Assembly (NCBI GenBank): GCA_038501785.1
Contig: JBAMJR010000050.1
Span: forward strand, 3,014,501-3,078,500
DNA: 64,000 nt
From: Myoxocephalus aenaeus
Lineage: Eukaryota; Chordata; Actinopteri; Perciformes; Cottidae
Direction: 5' to 3'
In this document: piece after piece, positions 62,596 to 64,000 of the stretch
Layout of the letters: every line of letters starts with the position of its first letter
Numbering within the stretch: the first letter of the stretch is position 1
The notes under the pieces: generated by a model
The model's input: the letters and a program-made list of their open reading frames with translations, nothing else
What the model was told of the DNA's origin: nothing
Database searches by the model: none
Position numbers and translations under genes: made by a program

Positions 62596-62749
62596 ACTTG
62601 CTCTCTCTCCCTTGATTTATTCCCTCAGTAAACATTCTGAACATGAGTTTGTGGTTTCAAGTCTTCTTCAATACAGCATGATGTTTATTTAGTAAATTAT
62701 GCTCCCTCCCTTATATTCAAATAAAGCCATAAAGCAGAGTATGCTTTAG

Positions 62750-62998
62750 GGCGGGCTTACTGTGATTGACAGGTCACTGACCCTACCAGAACCGTATACA
62801 ACATCTCTACGTCGCTCTTCCGCATTCCAAATATGGTAATTAACATTCATTGGTTGCAGAAAACAACAACGTGGTGGCGACCGTAATCAAAGATGGCGAC
62901 GACGAAGTCGCCGAACTGGAGGCTTCCAAACGGCATTCCACAAACCAATGGGTGACGTCAGGATGACGACTTCCACTTCTTATATACAGTCTATGATT
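62750..62998 (+). repeat. fish dispersed repeat ending '...tatatacagtctatg'
   Basis: It contains 'aatcaaagatggcgac', 'ccacaaaccaatgggtgacgtc' and ends 'cacttcttatatacagtctatg', an ending that I recognise from a very common teleost repeat. Class uncertain. It has several in-phase CG sites and no coding content. Confidence 0.65.
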
Positions 62999-64000
62999 GA
63001 AACACAATATTCTATGTGTCTGTTATTGTCCAAAAAATCCCATGAAAAGACCATTACCAATGATGTGTGAGTCAAATTGCCAATACTTTCTCAATTCCCC
63101 AATCTGAGGCTTTCTGCCAAAAGCCCTGAAGATGTAAATATTGTAGCAGATATCACATTTCTCTTTCATAAAAGGCTAAATGGTTTTCTAAGTTTTTAGG
63201 AAAAGCTATGAAGGAGTCAATAGTGAATTTGTTAAGGACTATTTTTAGCAGTGGATTGCTATACATTTGCTGCTCTAGTGAGTACTGCTGGTTTAATCAT
63301 GTATTTCCAATAGTTGTTGGTCCATATATCAGGCTTTGAAAACACAATAGGTCACCGTTGTTTTTTGGTCTTTTCATGGGATATCTGAATCAGAAGTGAA
63401 TACATATATCTCGATATAGCATGTTTTCTTGTAGTTCAATAGTCTATGTGAAATAACAACCTGGTAAAGCCTATTTTATTATACTCCTGTGTTAATTGTA
63501 TACATGACAAATGAAAAGAACTGAGTATTTTCTCATTTAAATAAAAACGTTAGTACAAAATGTACAAAACGGTACAGAATAAAAAATAAATAAAATCAAG
63601 CTATACATTGACTATGTTTACATGTATGTACATAAATACAGAGTAATCCGATTGAGAGAATACTTTGATTTAACTACACATGAGTATTTCCATTAGCTGA
63701 ATTATTTTGGTAAGCAGGATTTGAACTATAAAGCAGAGGGAATGATTAAATGAAGAAAATCCTGCACATTCCTGCTGGAAAACATGACTCACTATTTATT
63801 TTAACTAACCTTTGGGTTGCAAGTGGACGTCCTGAGCTGAATGCACTATTGTATTCTGAGTAATGGAGCCTAAAGGTTGGATAAGCTTGTGCCCATCGTG
63901 CCAGTAGAAGTAGTAATGTAAAGTGTGATGCAAAAACAAGACTGCAATCTTCAATTGATATTCCCTCAAAACATTTCACATCAGATTTTTTTAAGAAATT
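62999..64000. other. no gene recognised
   Basis: AT-rich sequence. It may include a diverged dispersed repeat at 63010-63380 ('gtgagtcaaattgccaata', 'ggtcttttcatgggat'). The last open frame (63746-63979) has no motif. Confidence 0.35.

Overview
This window is non-coding-rich vertebrate DNA, almost certainly from a percomorph (spiny-rayed) teleost fish. I base this on many interspersed repeats that I recognise as fish families, on long CA, AT and CT microsatellites, and on a teleost-type intronless seven-transmembrane receptor. There are no operons and no rRNA or tRNA genes. Most of the 64 kb shows no protein signal and looks like intergenic or intronic sequence.

Layout. 1-18 kb: mostly unrecognised sequence. 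It carries a 1.3 kb TIR element (1695-2985), retroelement 3' ends, a 21 bp minisatellite (6672-6790), a 166 bp hAT-type MITE with a perfect 8 bp target duplication (12000-12165), a short telomere-like tract and a tRNA-derived SINE head. 18-26 kb is the most gene-like part. It holds a 5'-truncated non-LTR retrotransposon with an intact reverse transcriptase frame and a 10 bp target duplication, a 304-residue class A GPCR gene on the minus strand, a transposon carrying a hAT transposase C-terminal remnant just upstream of that gene, and three copies of one non-coding segment around it. 26-43 kb: microsatellites, a GC-rich foldback MITE, an L2-like LINE relic split by another element with matching flanks, a 340 bp TGG-rich tract and a diverged tandem duplication. 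43.8-45.3 kb: a hAT-like element with a damaged BED finger sitting inside an AT microsatellite, then a perfect hairpin. 51-58 kb: two more copies of the GC-rich MITE and a large palindrome (56900-57808) whose loop is almost exactly filled by a 108-residue reading frame. A 56 bp candidate exon lies at 58226-58281. 62-63 kb: a Tc1-like transposase relic.

How the parts relate. The only probable host coding sequences are the receptor and possibly the 56 bp exon. Everything else with coding signal is transposon-derived. The repeats record a layered history: a LINE inserted into an older dispersed repeat, a Rex1-like fragment inserted into an L2-like LINE, and a hAT element inserted into an AT tract. 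The best candidate for something undescribed is the 0.9 kb palindrome. Its arms carry convergent TATA boxes, and its loop encodes a small protein whose C-terminal half resembles the PC4/p15 single-stranded-DNA-binding fold. Family names for repeats are from memory and were not checked by any search.
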